64,000 bases of DNA from Amycolatopsis australiensis (GTDB taxonomy: Bacteria > Actinomycetota > Actinomycetes > Mycobacteriales > Pseudonocardiaceae). The stretch lies in NCBI RefSeq assembly GCF_900119165.1, contig NZ_FPJG01000006.1, positions 2,604,001 to 2,668,000 on the forward strand. The letters run 5' to 3'. Shown here piece after piece: positions 8,609 to 15,532 of the stretch (position 1 is its first letter; the number at the start of each line of letters is the position of its first letter). The position numbers and the translations under genes were made by a program. The notes under the pieces are model-generated. The model was not told the origin of the DNA. It saw only the letters and a program-made list of their open reading frames with translations, and did not search any database.

Positions 8609-9013
8609 GGTCCGGCGGAACCGGGCGGCCGGGGCGCCGGTGAAAACCGGCCCACCCGGCTGCCCGATCGCGTGGTACCCGGTGCCGATACCGAATCGAT
8701 GCGGAATTGCGGTATCTGATTCCCCGCTGATTACTCCATGCGGAAATCGTTCACGTGATACGCGCCCGCGCTGTGGCCAGATCCTTTCTGACCTGCTCTT
8801 TTGCGCTGTTCGGGTGAGTTCGGGATCCTATTGCGCGTACTCGTGGGACACTCGATTTCGAGGGGTTCCGCCGGTGCTTCCGGCGTGGCCGGAGGGTGGC
8901 GCGCTCGGCCGTCTTTCTTTGTCGTGCCAACGTTTCTGTCCGCCTTCGAGCTCGGTGTGCGCATCCGATCCGGCCCGTGCGCGCGCGTTTTCGCCTGCAC
9001 GGAGGAGGAAGTC
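8609..9013. other. 405-bp AT-richer intergenic leader
   Basis: No convincing gene is seen. Base composition is visibly lower in GC than the flanks. It holds a GCCGGT-GAAA-ACCGGC hairpin (8636-8651) just after nucS, a bulged 10-bp stem GATACCG-AAT/ATT-G-CGGTATC (8687-8716), and a CTCGA-TT-TCGAG palindrome (8851-8862). It ends in a strong GGAGGAGG ribosome-binding site for the papain-like gene, so it is probably promoter plus structured 5' leader. Confidence 0.5.
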
Positions 9014-9790
9014 ATGCGTTATCGCCCACTCGGTTCCGATCCGGCCGACCCGCGTCTCGGGCGGTTCATTCCGGACGACTGGCGGCACGTGGAACGGTAT
9101 CCGCTCGCCGCGCTGTCGGAGGCCGACCGGCCGACCCGGTCGCCGGTCGTGATCGGCGTCAACTGGTACTCCGCGTTCGACGAGCCGGAGCAGGACAAGA
9201 CCTCCGGTGAGTTCTTCATCGCGAAGTCCGGCGTCGCGAACCTCGGCCGGATCCGCGGCGGGCACTGCGTGTGCCTCGAACCGGGCGGCACGCCGGACAC
9301 CGACGCCTGGTACGCCTTCTACGACCAGGGCCGCGAAGGCGCGTGCGTCGGCTTCGGCTGGTCGCGGTGCATGTCGATCTTCAACGGAAGCGAGTACGCC
9401 GCACGCTGGCTCTGGGACGCCGCCAAGAAGCGCGACGAGTGGCCCGAGACCAACCCCGGCGACGACAACGGCACCTCGGTCCGCGCCGCGGCCGAGGTGC
9501 TCAAGGAGTCCGGGCACGTCCTGTGGAACGACTCCTACGCCGGCGACGACTGGCAGGCGCGCGAGAAGTACGTGCCCGAGGTCAAGCAGGGCATCAAGGC
9601 GTTCCGCTGGGCCAAGACGGTCGACGACGTGCACGCCGTGCTCGCCAATCCGCGTGCCGACGAGCTCGGCGCCGTGCCGCTGCTCAACTCGTGGGGCCCG
9701 GGCTACCCGCACCGCACCTACCTGCCCGACGAGGTGCTCGCCAAGCTGATCGGCGAGGAGGGCGAGATCGCGGTCCCGACCGACCGCTGA
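9014..9790 (+). CDS. Papain-like cysteine peptidase homologue with permuted motif order
   Basis: A 258-residue soluble protein with C1-peptidase-like blocks. A Cys block with the oxyanion Gln (YDQGREGACVGFGW, Gln105 and Cys111) and an Asn block (LLNSWGPGY, Asn225) are in normal order. However, the block that normally carries the catalytic His (PVVIGVNWYSAFDEPEQ, then RIRGGHCVCLEPG, His84) comes before the Cys instead of between Cys and Asn. No signal peptide is evident. Start fixed by GGAGGAGG eight bases upstream. It may be an active peptidase or a binding protein. The long leader upstream suggests it is a single-gene unit, closed by the terminator at 9831. Confidence 0.6.
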   Translation: MRYRPLGSDPADPRLGRFIPDDWRHVERYPLAALSEADRPTRSPVVIGVNWYSAFDEPEQDKTSGEFFIAKSGVANLGRIRGGHCVCLEPGGTPDTDAWYAFYDQGREGACVGFGWSRCMSIFNGSEYAARWLWDAAKKRDEWPETNPGDDNGTSVRAAAEVLKESGHVLWNDSYAGDDWQAREKYVPEVKQGIKAFRWAKTVDDVHAVLANPRADELGAVPLLNSWGPGYPHRTYLPDEVLAKLIGEEGEIAVPTDR

Positions 9791-9830
9791 GCCGCTCAGT
9801 GCCACCCGCCGCTCCCGCGGCGCGCGAGAA

Positions 9831-9873
9831 GAGGGCGCGTTTCCCCAGCTCATCGCCGGGGGAACGCGCTCTC
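9831..9873 (+). terminator. Stem-loop terminator after the papain-like gene
   Basis: GAGGGCGCGTTTCCCC (9831-9846) pairs with GGGGGAACGCGCTCTC (9858-9873) around an 11-nt loop, with one G-U type mismatch. No U-tract follows, as is common in high-GC actinomycetes. Confidence 0.7.
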
Positions 9874-9928
9874 CGGCCACTTTGGACACGTCAGCGTGCC
9901 GACCCTGAATCCATGCAGTACTGTCCGG

Positions 9929-9960
9929 ATCCGACAGGATGATGGTGATTCCTGTCGGAT
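9929..9960. promoter_or_regulatory. 11-bp perfect inverted repeat, operator for the symporter gene
   Basis: ATCCGACAGGA (9929-9939) and TCCTGTCGGAT (9950-9960) are perfect arms separated by 10 bp, ending 38 bp before the symporter start. A partial third half-site TCCTGTCTG follows at about 9965, and the left flank TGTCCGGATCCGACA is itself near-palindromic. The spacing suits a dimeric regulator, or an RNA hairpin if transcribed. Confidence 0.6.
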
Positions 9961-9998
9961 GTTGTCCTGTCTGAAAAGTACTGCCGGAGGTGGGTCGG

Positions 9999-11696
9999 GT
10001 GCTGGTCCTAGCGGATGCGAACCTGCGGCTCGACGCGAGCGCGATCGACTACATCGAGCTGGCGTTCTACTTCGTCCTCGTGCTCGGCATCGGGTACCTG
10101 GCGCGGCGGCAGGTGTCGAGCAGCCTCGACTTCTTCCTGTCCGGCCGCTCGCTGCCCGCGTGGGTCACCGGCCTGGCGTTCATCTCGGCGAACCTCGGCG
10201 CGGTCGAGGTCATGGGCATGTCGGCCAACGGCGCCCAGTACGGCCTGCCGACCGTGCACTACTTCTGGATCGGCGCCATCCCGGCGATGCTGTTCCTCGG
10301 CATCGTGATGATGCCCTTCTACTACGGCTCGAAGGTCCGCAGCGTCCCCGAGTTCATGCGGCGGCGCTTCGGCCCGGTCGCGCACCTCGTCAACGGCATC
10401 AGCTTCGCCGCCGCCCAGATCCTGATCGCGGGCGCCAACCTCTTCCTGCTGGCCAGCGTGGTGAACCTGCTGCTCGGCTGGCCGCTGTGGGTGTCGATCA
10501 TCGTCGCCGCCGCGATCGTGCTCTCCTACACCGCGCTGGGCGGCCTGTCCGCGGCGATCTACAACGAGGTCCTGCAGTTCTTCGTGATCGTCATCGCGCT
10601 GGTGCCGCTGACCGTCGTCGGCCTGGTCAAGGTCGGCGGCTGGCAGGGCCTGGTCGACAAGGTCACCAACAGCCCCGGCGGGTCGGCGCAGCTGCACTCG
10701 TGGCCCGGTGACAACCTGACCGGCTTCGGCAACAACATCCTGTCGATCCTCGGGATCGTCTTCGGCCTCGGCTTCGTCCTCTCCTTCGGCTACTGGACGA
10801 CGAACTTCGTCGAGGTCCAGCGCGCGATGGCGTCGAGGAGCATGTCCGCGGCGCGGCGCACGCCGATCATCGGCGCGTTCCCGAAGATGCTGGTCCCGTT
10901 CATCGTCATCATCCCCGGCATGATCGCCGCGGTGAGCGTCTCGGAGTACGTCCGGGACAAGCAGATCCTGCTCGACGGCGGCACCGCGCCCAGCGGGGTG
11001 ACGTTCAACAACGCGCTCCTGCTGCTGATGCGCGACCTGCTGCCCAACGGCATGCTCGGCATCGCCATCGCCGGCCTGCTGGCCTCCTTCATGGCCGGCA
11101 TGGCGGCCAACCTGAGCTCGTTCAACACGGTCTTCACCTACGACATCTGGCAGACCTACGTCCAGAAGGACAAGCCGGACCACTTCTACCTGAACCTGGG
11201 CCGGGTCGTGACGTCGGTCGGCACGATCGCCGCGATCGGCACCGCGTTCATCGCGTCGAACTCCGGCAACATCCTGAGCTACCTGCAGGACCTGTTCTCG
11301 TTCTTCAACGCGCCGCTGTTCGCGACGTTCATCCTCGGCATGTTCTGGAAGCGGATGACCGCGGCCGCCGGCTGGATCGGCCTGGTGCTGGGCACCGCGT
11401 CCGCGATCACCGTCTGGGCCCTGTCGAAGCTCGGGGTGATCGGTCTCGAGGGCCAGGGCGTGAGCTTCGTCGCCGCCGGGACCGCGTTCGTCCTCGACAT
11501 CGTGGTGAGCGTCGCGGTGTCGCTGGCGACCCGGCCGAAGCCGGACGAGGAGCTGGTCGGGCTCGTCTACTCGCTCACCCCGAAGGAAACCCGGCGCCAC
11601 GACGACACGGGCGAGAACGCGGGCTGGTACCGCAAGCCGGGCCTGCTCGCGGGCATCGTGCTCATCCTGACCATCGCGCTCAACGCCATCTTCTAG
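9999..11696 (+). CDS. Sodium:solute symporter (SSS family)
   Basis: A 565-residue SSS/SLC5 family transporter with about 13-14 membrane helices, importing an organic solute with sodium. Characteristic stretches are DFFLSGRSLPAWVTGLAFI, SVPEFMRRRFG and SYTALGGLSAAIYNEVLQFF. The start is taken as GTG 9999, which has GGAGG at good spacing; the GTG at 9990 would overlap that site. Followed 13 bp later by a small two-helix membrane protein, a likely accessory subunit. The inverted repeat at 9929-9960 probably controls it. Substrate (sugar, polyol or organic acid) is not readable. Confidence 0.9.
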   Translation: MLVLADANLRLDASAIDYIELAFYFVLVLGIGYLARRQVSSSLDFFLSGRSLPAWVTGLAFISANLGAVEVMGMSANGAQYGLPTVHYFWIGAIPAMLFLGIVMMPFYYGSKVRSVPEFMRRRFGPVAHLVNGISFAAAQILIAGANLFLLASVVNLLLGWPLWVSIIVAAAIVLSYTALGGLSAAIYNEVLQFFVIVIALVPLTVVGLVKVGGWQGLVDKVTNSPGGSAQLHSWPGDNLTGFGNNILSILGIVFGLGFVLSFGYWTTNFVEVQRAMASRSMSAARRTPIIGAFPKMLVPFIVIIPGMIAAVSVSEYVRDKQILLDGGTAPSGVTFNNALLLLMRDLLPNGMLGIAIAGLLASFMAGMAANLSSFNTVFTYDIWQTYVQKDKPDHFYLNLGRVVTSVGTIAAIGTAFIASNSGNILSYLQDLFSFFNAPLFATFILGMFWKRMTAAAGWIGLVLGTASAITVWALSKLGVIGLEGQGVSFVAAGTAFVLDIVVSVAVSLATRPKPDEELVGLVYSLTPKETRRHDDTGENAGWYRKPGLLAGIVLILTIALNAIF

Positions 11697-11709
11697 GAGG
11701 TCCGACGGA

Positions 11710-11994
11710 ATGGCTACCGAGTCCGCACCACGGTCGAAGAAGGCCGGCGCGTTCGACATCCGGATGATCATCGCCCTGCTGATCGGCGTCTACGGGATCA
11801 TCCTGACGATCATGGGTGCCGCGTTCACCTCCGACGAGGAGATCGCGAAGGCGGCGGGCACGAACATCAACCTCTGGGCGGGCATCGGCATGCTGGTGGT
11901 CGCCGCGCTGTTCGTCATCTGGGCCAAGGCCCGGCCCCTGGTCGTGCCGGCCGAGCCGGAGAGCGGCGACACACCGCCCGCCGCGGGCGAATAG
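11710..11994 (+). CDS. Small two-helix membrane protein, symporter partner
   Basis: A 94-residue protein with two hydrophobic helices (about residues 18-38 and 53-70) linked by a short acidic loop. It sits directly behind the symporter gene with an AGGAGG ribosome-binding site, an arrangement seen in many actinomycete SSS transporters whose small partner aids stability or regulation. It does not match the DUF485 partner of acetate permease closely enough to name it. Confidence 0.75.
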   Translation: MATESAPRSKKAGAFDIRMIIALLIGVYGIILTIMGAAFTSDEEIAKAAGTNINLWAGIGMLVVAALFVIWAKARPLVVPAEPESGDTPPAAGE

Positions 11995-12041
11995 CCGGGT
12001 TGTCCGGACAGCGGCGTTCGCCTGCCGCTACCGTGCTCCGC

Positions 12042-13046
12042 GTGCTCCCTGATGTTCGACGCCGCCGTCTGCCGCAGCTGTTCCTGCTGGTCACCGCCCT
12101 CGCGCTGCCGCTGACCGCGTGCGGGCCCGACCTCGGCAAGTCCAACTTCGCCCGGACGACGGTGCCCGCGGCGGCCGGCAGCGGCCAGGTCGCCGACGGG
12201 CCGATCACCGACGCCGCCGTCGCGGCGAACGTGCTGCGGACGGTCAAGCCGTGCCAGTTCCTCACCAAGGAGGCCCTCGGCGCGCTCGGGCTCGGCACGG
12301 TCGAGGACGACCCGTCGCCGTCGTCGGTCGCCTTCGAGACCTGCAGCAACAAGGTGAAGGACCCCGGCGGCAAGGAGCTGCGGCTGGAGTTCGACGTCGG
12401 CAACACGTTCCTGCCGCCGCCGGACAAGACCGCCGGCCAGGCCGGCGGGCTGCCCGTGCGCGTCAACAAGACCGACGACACCAGCTGCACGGTCGCGGCG
12501 ATGACCTCGCTGAACCCGGACCTGGCGCTGATGGTGTCGGTGACCTACGCCGGCGACCCCTGCCGTCCCGGGCAGACGCTGATCGACGCCGTCGTCCAGA
12601 AGCTGCACAACTCGCCGGAGAAGTACCCGACCCCGCCCGGGACGGTGCTGACCGCCGACCCGTGCGCGATGGCCGACACCTCGGTGGTCTCCACCGTCGT
12701 GCCGTCGGCGAAGTCCGGGCCCGCGGGCCTGCACGCGTGCGCGTGGAAGAGCAACGGCACGGACCCGGCGGTGACCGTCGGGTTCCTGCCGGGCCTGCCC
12801 CCGGTCGTCGGCGACGGTTACGCCAAGGTTGACCTCGGCAACGGCGTGACGGGCTACCAGAAGCAGCAGAGCACCAGCGCGTCGCGGTGCACGGTCCAGT
12901 GGCAGCACCGGCCGTGGCAGGGCGACGACGTCGAGCTGGCCCAAGTGGACTACGAGAGCTACGCGGCGGAGCCGAAGGCCGACGACCCGTGCGGCAAGGC
13001 CGTCACCGTCGCGAAGAACGTGGTCACGAAGCTCCCGAAACCCTGA
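12042..13046 (+). CDS. DUF3558 family lipoprotein
   Basis: A 334-residue secreted lipoprotein. The signal peptide ends in a lipobox (LPLTAC) after a basic n-region and hydrophobic core. The rest holds two related halves, each opening with a DPC/KPC-type motif (TVKPCQFLTKEALGALG and LTADPCAMADTSVV), as in DUF3558, a family confined to actinomycetes and of unknown role. Start taken as GTG 12042 (MLPDVRRRRLPQLFLL); earlier GTG 12033 and TTG 12000 are weaker. It stands alone between the symporter pair and dhaKLM. Confidence 0.78.
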   Translation: MLPDVRRRRLPQLFLLVTALALPLTACGPDLGKSNFARTTVPAAAGSGQVADGPITDAAVAANVLRTVKPCQFLTKEALGALGLGTVEDDPSPSSVAFETCSNKVKDPGGKELRLEFDVGNTFLPPPDKTAGQAGGLPVRVNKTDDTSCTVAAMTSLNPDLALMVSVTYAGDPCRPGQTLIDAVVQKLHNSPEKYPTPPGTVLTADPCAMADTSVVSTVVPSAKSGPAGLHACAWKSNGTDPAVTVGFLPGLPPVVGDGYAKVDLGNGVTGYQKQQSTSASRCTVQWQHRPWQGDDVELAQVDYESYAAEPKADDPCGKAVTVAKNVVTKLPKP

Positions 13047-13113
13047 CCTGGCGGCGGGCCGCGCGGGAAGGTAGGAAGGGGGCACCCCACCCGCCGATGT
13101 GCCGGAGGCTGCC

Positions 13114-14115
13114 GTGAAGAAGATCATCAACGATCCGGCGAACGTGGTCGCCGAGTCGCTGCGGGGGCTCGCCGCCGCGCACGCCGACATCCTGCGCGTC
13201 CAGTACGACCCGGACGTCGTGGTCCGGGCCGACGCGCCGGTCGCGGGCAAGGTCGCCGTCATCTCCGGCGGCGGATCCGGGCACGAGCCGCTGCACGGCG
13301 GCTTCGTCGGCCGGGGCATGCTCGCCGCCGCCGTGCCCGGCGCGGTGTTCACCTCGCCGACGCCGGACGCCGTGCAGGCCGCCGTCACCGCGACCACCGG
13401 CGACGCGGGCGCCCTGCTCATCGTGAAGAACTACACCGGTGACGTGCTGAACTTCGAGACGGCCGCCGAGCTGGCCGCCGCCGAGGGCCTGGACGTGCGC
13501 AGTGTCGTGATCGACGACGACGTCGCGGTCAAGGACTCGACCTACACCGCGGGCCGCCGCGGGGTCGGCGGCACGGTGCTGCTGGAGAAGATCACCGGCG
13601 CCGCGGCCGAGCGCGGCGACTCGCTCGACACCGTGACGGCGCTGGCGGAGAAGGTGATCGGCCAGGTGCGGTCGATCGGCGTCGCGCTGACCGCGCCGAC
13701 CGTCCCGCACGCCGGCACCCCCAGCTTCGAGCTCGGCGACGGCGAGATCGAGTTCGGCATCGGCATCCACGGCGAGCCCGGCCGCGAGCGGATCCCGGCC
13801 GAGCCGGCCGACGCGCTGGTGGCCCGGATGGTCGAGGCGATCGTCTCCGACCTGCCGTTCGAGTCCGGCGACCGGGTGCTGCTGTTCACCAACTCGATGG
13901 GCGGTACCCCGCTCGTCGAGCTGTACCTGGCCCACGGCATCGCCGAGCGGCTGCTGGCCGAGCGTGGGATCGTGGTCGAACGCCGGCTGGTCGGCCCGTA
14001 CATCACCAGCCTCGAGATGCAGGGGATGAGTCTGACGTTGCTCAAACTGGACGACGAGCTGACCGAGCTCTGGGACGCGCCGGTCAACACCGCGGCCCTG
14101 CGCTGGGGGCTCTGA
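13114..14115 (+). CDS. dhaK: Dihydroxyacetone kinase subunit DhaK
   Basis: Substrate-binding subunit of the PEP-dependent dihydroxyacetone kinase. The 333 residues include the N-terminal VISGGGSGHEPLHGGFVG motif and His219 (GIGIHGEPGRE), which binds dihydroxyacetone covalently as a hemiaminal. GTG start (MKKIINDPANVV, the conserved family N-terminus) with GGAGG seven bases upstream. First gene of dhaKLM; its TGA shares one base with the dhaL ATG. Confidence 0.95.
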   Translation: MKKIINDPANVVAESLRGLAAAHADILRVQYDPDVVVRADAPVAGKVAVISGGGSGHEPLHGGFVGRGMLAAAVPGAVFTSPTPDAVQAAVTATTGDAGALLIVKNYTGDVLNFETAAELAAAEGLDVRSVVIDDDVAVKDSTYTAGRRGVGGTVLLEKITGAAAERGDSLDTVTALAEKVIGQVRSIGVALTAPTVPHAGTPSFELGDGEIEFGIGIHGEPGRERIPAEPADALVARMVEAIVSDLPFESGDRVLLFTNSMGGTPLVELYLAHGIAERLLAERGIVVERRLVGPYITSLEMQGMSLTLLKLDDELTELWDAPVNTAALRWGL

Positions 14116-14744
14116 TGACGTGCAAGGCCGAAGGTGTCGCCGCCGCCGTGCGCGCCGCGGCGGCGGTGGTCGCCGAGCACCGCGCCGAGCTGGTCGACCT
14201 CGACCGCGCGATCGGCGACGGCGACCACGGCGAGAACATGAACCGCGGGTTCGCGGCCGTCGTCGCGGCGCTCGACGCGGCCCCGCCGGAGACGCCGGGC
14301 GCGGTGCTGAAGCTCGTCGCGACGACGCTGATCTCCAAGGTCGGCGGCGCGGCCGGCCCGCTGTACGGGACGGCTTTCCTGCGTGCCTCGGCCAAGCTGG
14401 GCAACGCCGACGACCTCGACGTCCCGGCGCTGCTGGAAGCGCTGCGCGCCGCGCTCGAAGGCGTGCAGGCCCGCGGGAAGGCCGTCGGCGGTGACGCGAC
14501 CATGGTCGACGCCCTGATCCCGGCGCTGTCGGCCGCGGAGCAGGCGGCCGGGGACGGCGGCGACGTCGCGGCGGTGCTGACCGCGGCGGCCGACGCGGCC
14601 GACCGCGGCGCCGAGTCCACAATGGACCTGGTACCGCGCAAGGGCCGGGCGTCCTACCTCGGCGAGCGCGCGGTCGGGCACATGGACCCGGGCGCGCGGT
14701 CGTCGGCGTTGCTGCTGCGCGCGTTCGCGGAGGCGGCCCGGTGA
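14115..14744 (+). CDS. dhaL: Dihydroxyacetone kinase ADP-binding subunit DhaL
   Basis: The 209-residue subunit that holds a bound ADP, phosphorylated by DhaM and donating phosphate to dihydroxyacetone. The magnesium-binding DRAIGDGDHGENMNRGF motif (Asp cluster) is intact, as are KVGGAAGPLYGTAF and PRKGRASYLGERAVGHMDPG. It overlaps dhaK by one base and dhaM by four, so the three subunits should be made in fixed ratio. Confidence 0.95.
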   Translation: MTCKAEGVAAAVRAAAAVVAEHRAELVDLDRAIGDGDHGENMNRGFAAVVAALDAAPPETPGAVLKLVATTLISKVGGAAGPLYGTAFLRASAKLGNADDLDVPALLEALRAALEGVQARGKAVGGDATMVDALIPALSAAEQAAGDGGDVAAVLTAAADAADRGAESTMDLVPRKGRASYLGERAVGHMDPGARSSALLLRAFAEAAR

Positions 14745-15412
14745 GCGTCGGGATCGTGCTCGTTTCGCACAGCGCCAAGCTCGCCGAAGGCCTGGCCGAG
14801 CTGGCCGCCCAGATGGCCCCGGACGTCACGATCGTGGCGGCGGGCGGCCTCTCCGACGGCTCGATCGGCACGGACTACGACGAGGTCGTCGCCGCGACCC
14901 AGCGCGCCGAGTCGGGGTCCGGGGTCGTGCTGCTGTACGACCTCGGCAGCGCGCAGATGACCGCCGAGCTGGCCGTCGAGTCGCTGGCCGACCCCTCGGC
15001 CGCCGTCGTCGCGGACGGCCCGCTGGTCGAGGGCGCGATCGCGGCGGCGGTCGCGGCCCAGGCGGGCAAGGACCGCAAGGCGGTGGCGGAGGCCGCCGCG
15101 GCGGCCGGGCTGCCCGAGGACCTGGCCCCGGCCGAACCGGCGGGCGACGGCGAGGAAATCGAGCTGGTGCTGCACAACGAGGTCGGCCTGCACGCGCGGC
15201 CGGCCGCGGTGCTGGTGCGGGCGCTGAGCTCGTTCGACGCCGAGGTCACCGTCCGGCTGGGCGAGCAGGAGGCCGACGGGCACAGCGTGCTGGCGCTGAT
15301 GTCACTCGGCGCCCGCCAGGGCGACCGGATCCGCGTGCGGGCGCGCGGCCCGCAGGCGTCCGCCGCGCTGGACAAGGCAAAAGAGCTGGTGGACAGCGAT
15401 TTCGGCGAGTGA
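14741..15412 (+). CDS. dhaM: Phosphocarrier DhaM (EIIA-Man-like + HPr domains)
   Basis: The 223-residue phosphoryl donor for DhaL. An N-terminal EIIA-mannose-like domain carries the active His in VLVSHSAKLAEGL, and the C-terminal HPr-like domain carries its His in NEVGLHARPAAVL. The enzyme I-like domain present in E. coli DhaM is absent, so phosphate must come from a PtsI encoded elsewhere. GTG start, overlapping the dhaL stop (GTGA). Confidence 0.93.
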   Translation: MSVGIVLVSHSAKLAEGLAELAAQMAPDVTIVAAGGLSDGSIGTDYDEVVAATQRAESGSGVVLLYDLGSAQMTAELAVESLADPSAAVVADGPLVEGAIAAAVAAQAGKDRKAVAEAAAAAGLPEDLAPAEPAGDGEEIELVLHNEVGLHARPAAVLVRALSSFDAEVTVRLGEQEADGHSVLALMSLGARQGDRIRVRARGPQASAALDKAKELVDSDFGE

Positions 15413-15501
15413 CGCACGGGTGGCCGACCGGGTGACTTGCGGGGTTCTGACTCGATTCCGTGTGGGCTTCCGGCGGTTCCGTGTGGCAGCATCGGGGCCA
15501 A

Positions 15502-15515
15502 TTACCAGCGAGTAA
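15502..15515. promoter_or_regulatory. TTAC/GTAA inverted repeat upstream of the hydroxyacyl-CoA dehydrogenase
   Basis: TTAC and GTAA, 6 bp apart, lie 18 bp before the start codon and just ahead of the GGAGG site. A direct repeat (ATTCCGTGTG/GTTCCGTGTG) lies at about 15457-15485. Either could be regulator-binding; evidence is symmetry only. Confidence 0.35.
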
Positions 15516-15532
15516 CTTCTTCGGAGGCCACG

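Noticed and set aside
8640..9152. Plus-strand open frame in the leader of the papain-like gene
   Set aside because: It runs out of the leader into the papain-like gene in a different frame, has no good start signal and no conserved motif.
10008..11771. Minus-strand open frame opposite the symporter
   Set aside because: Composition is that of an antisense of a membrane protein gene (charged, repetitive), without motifs.
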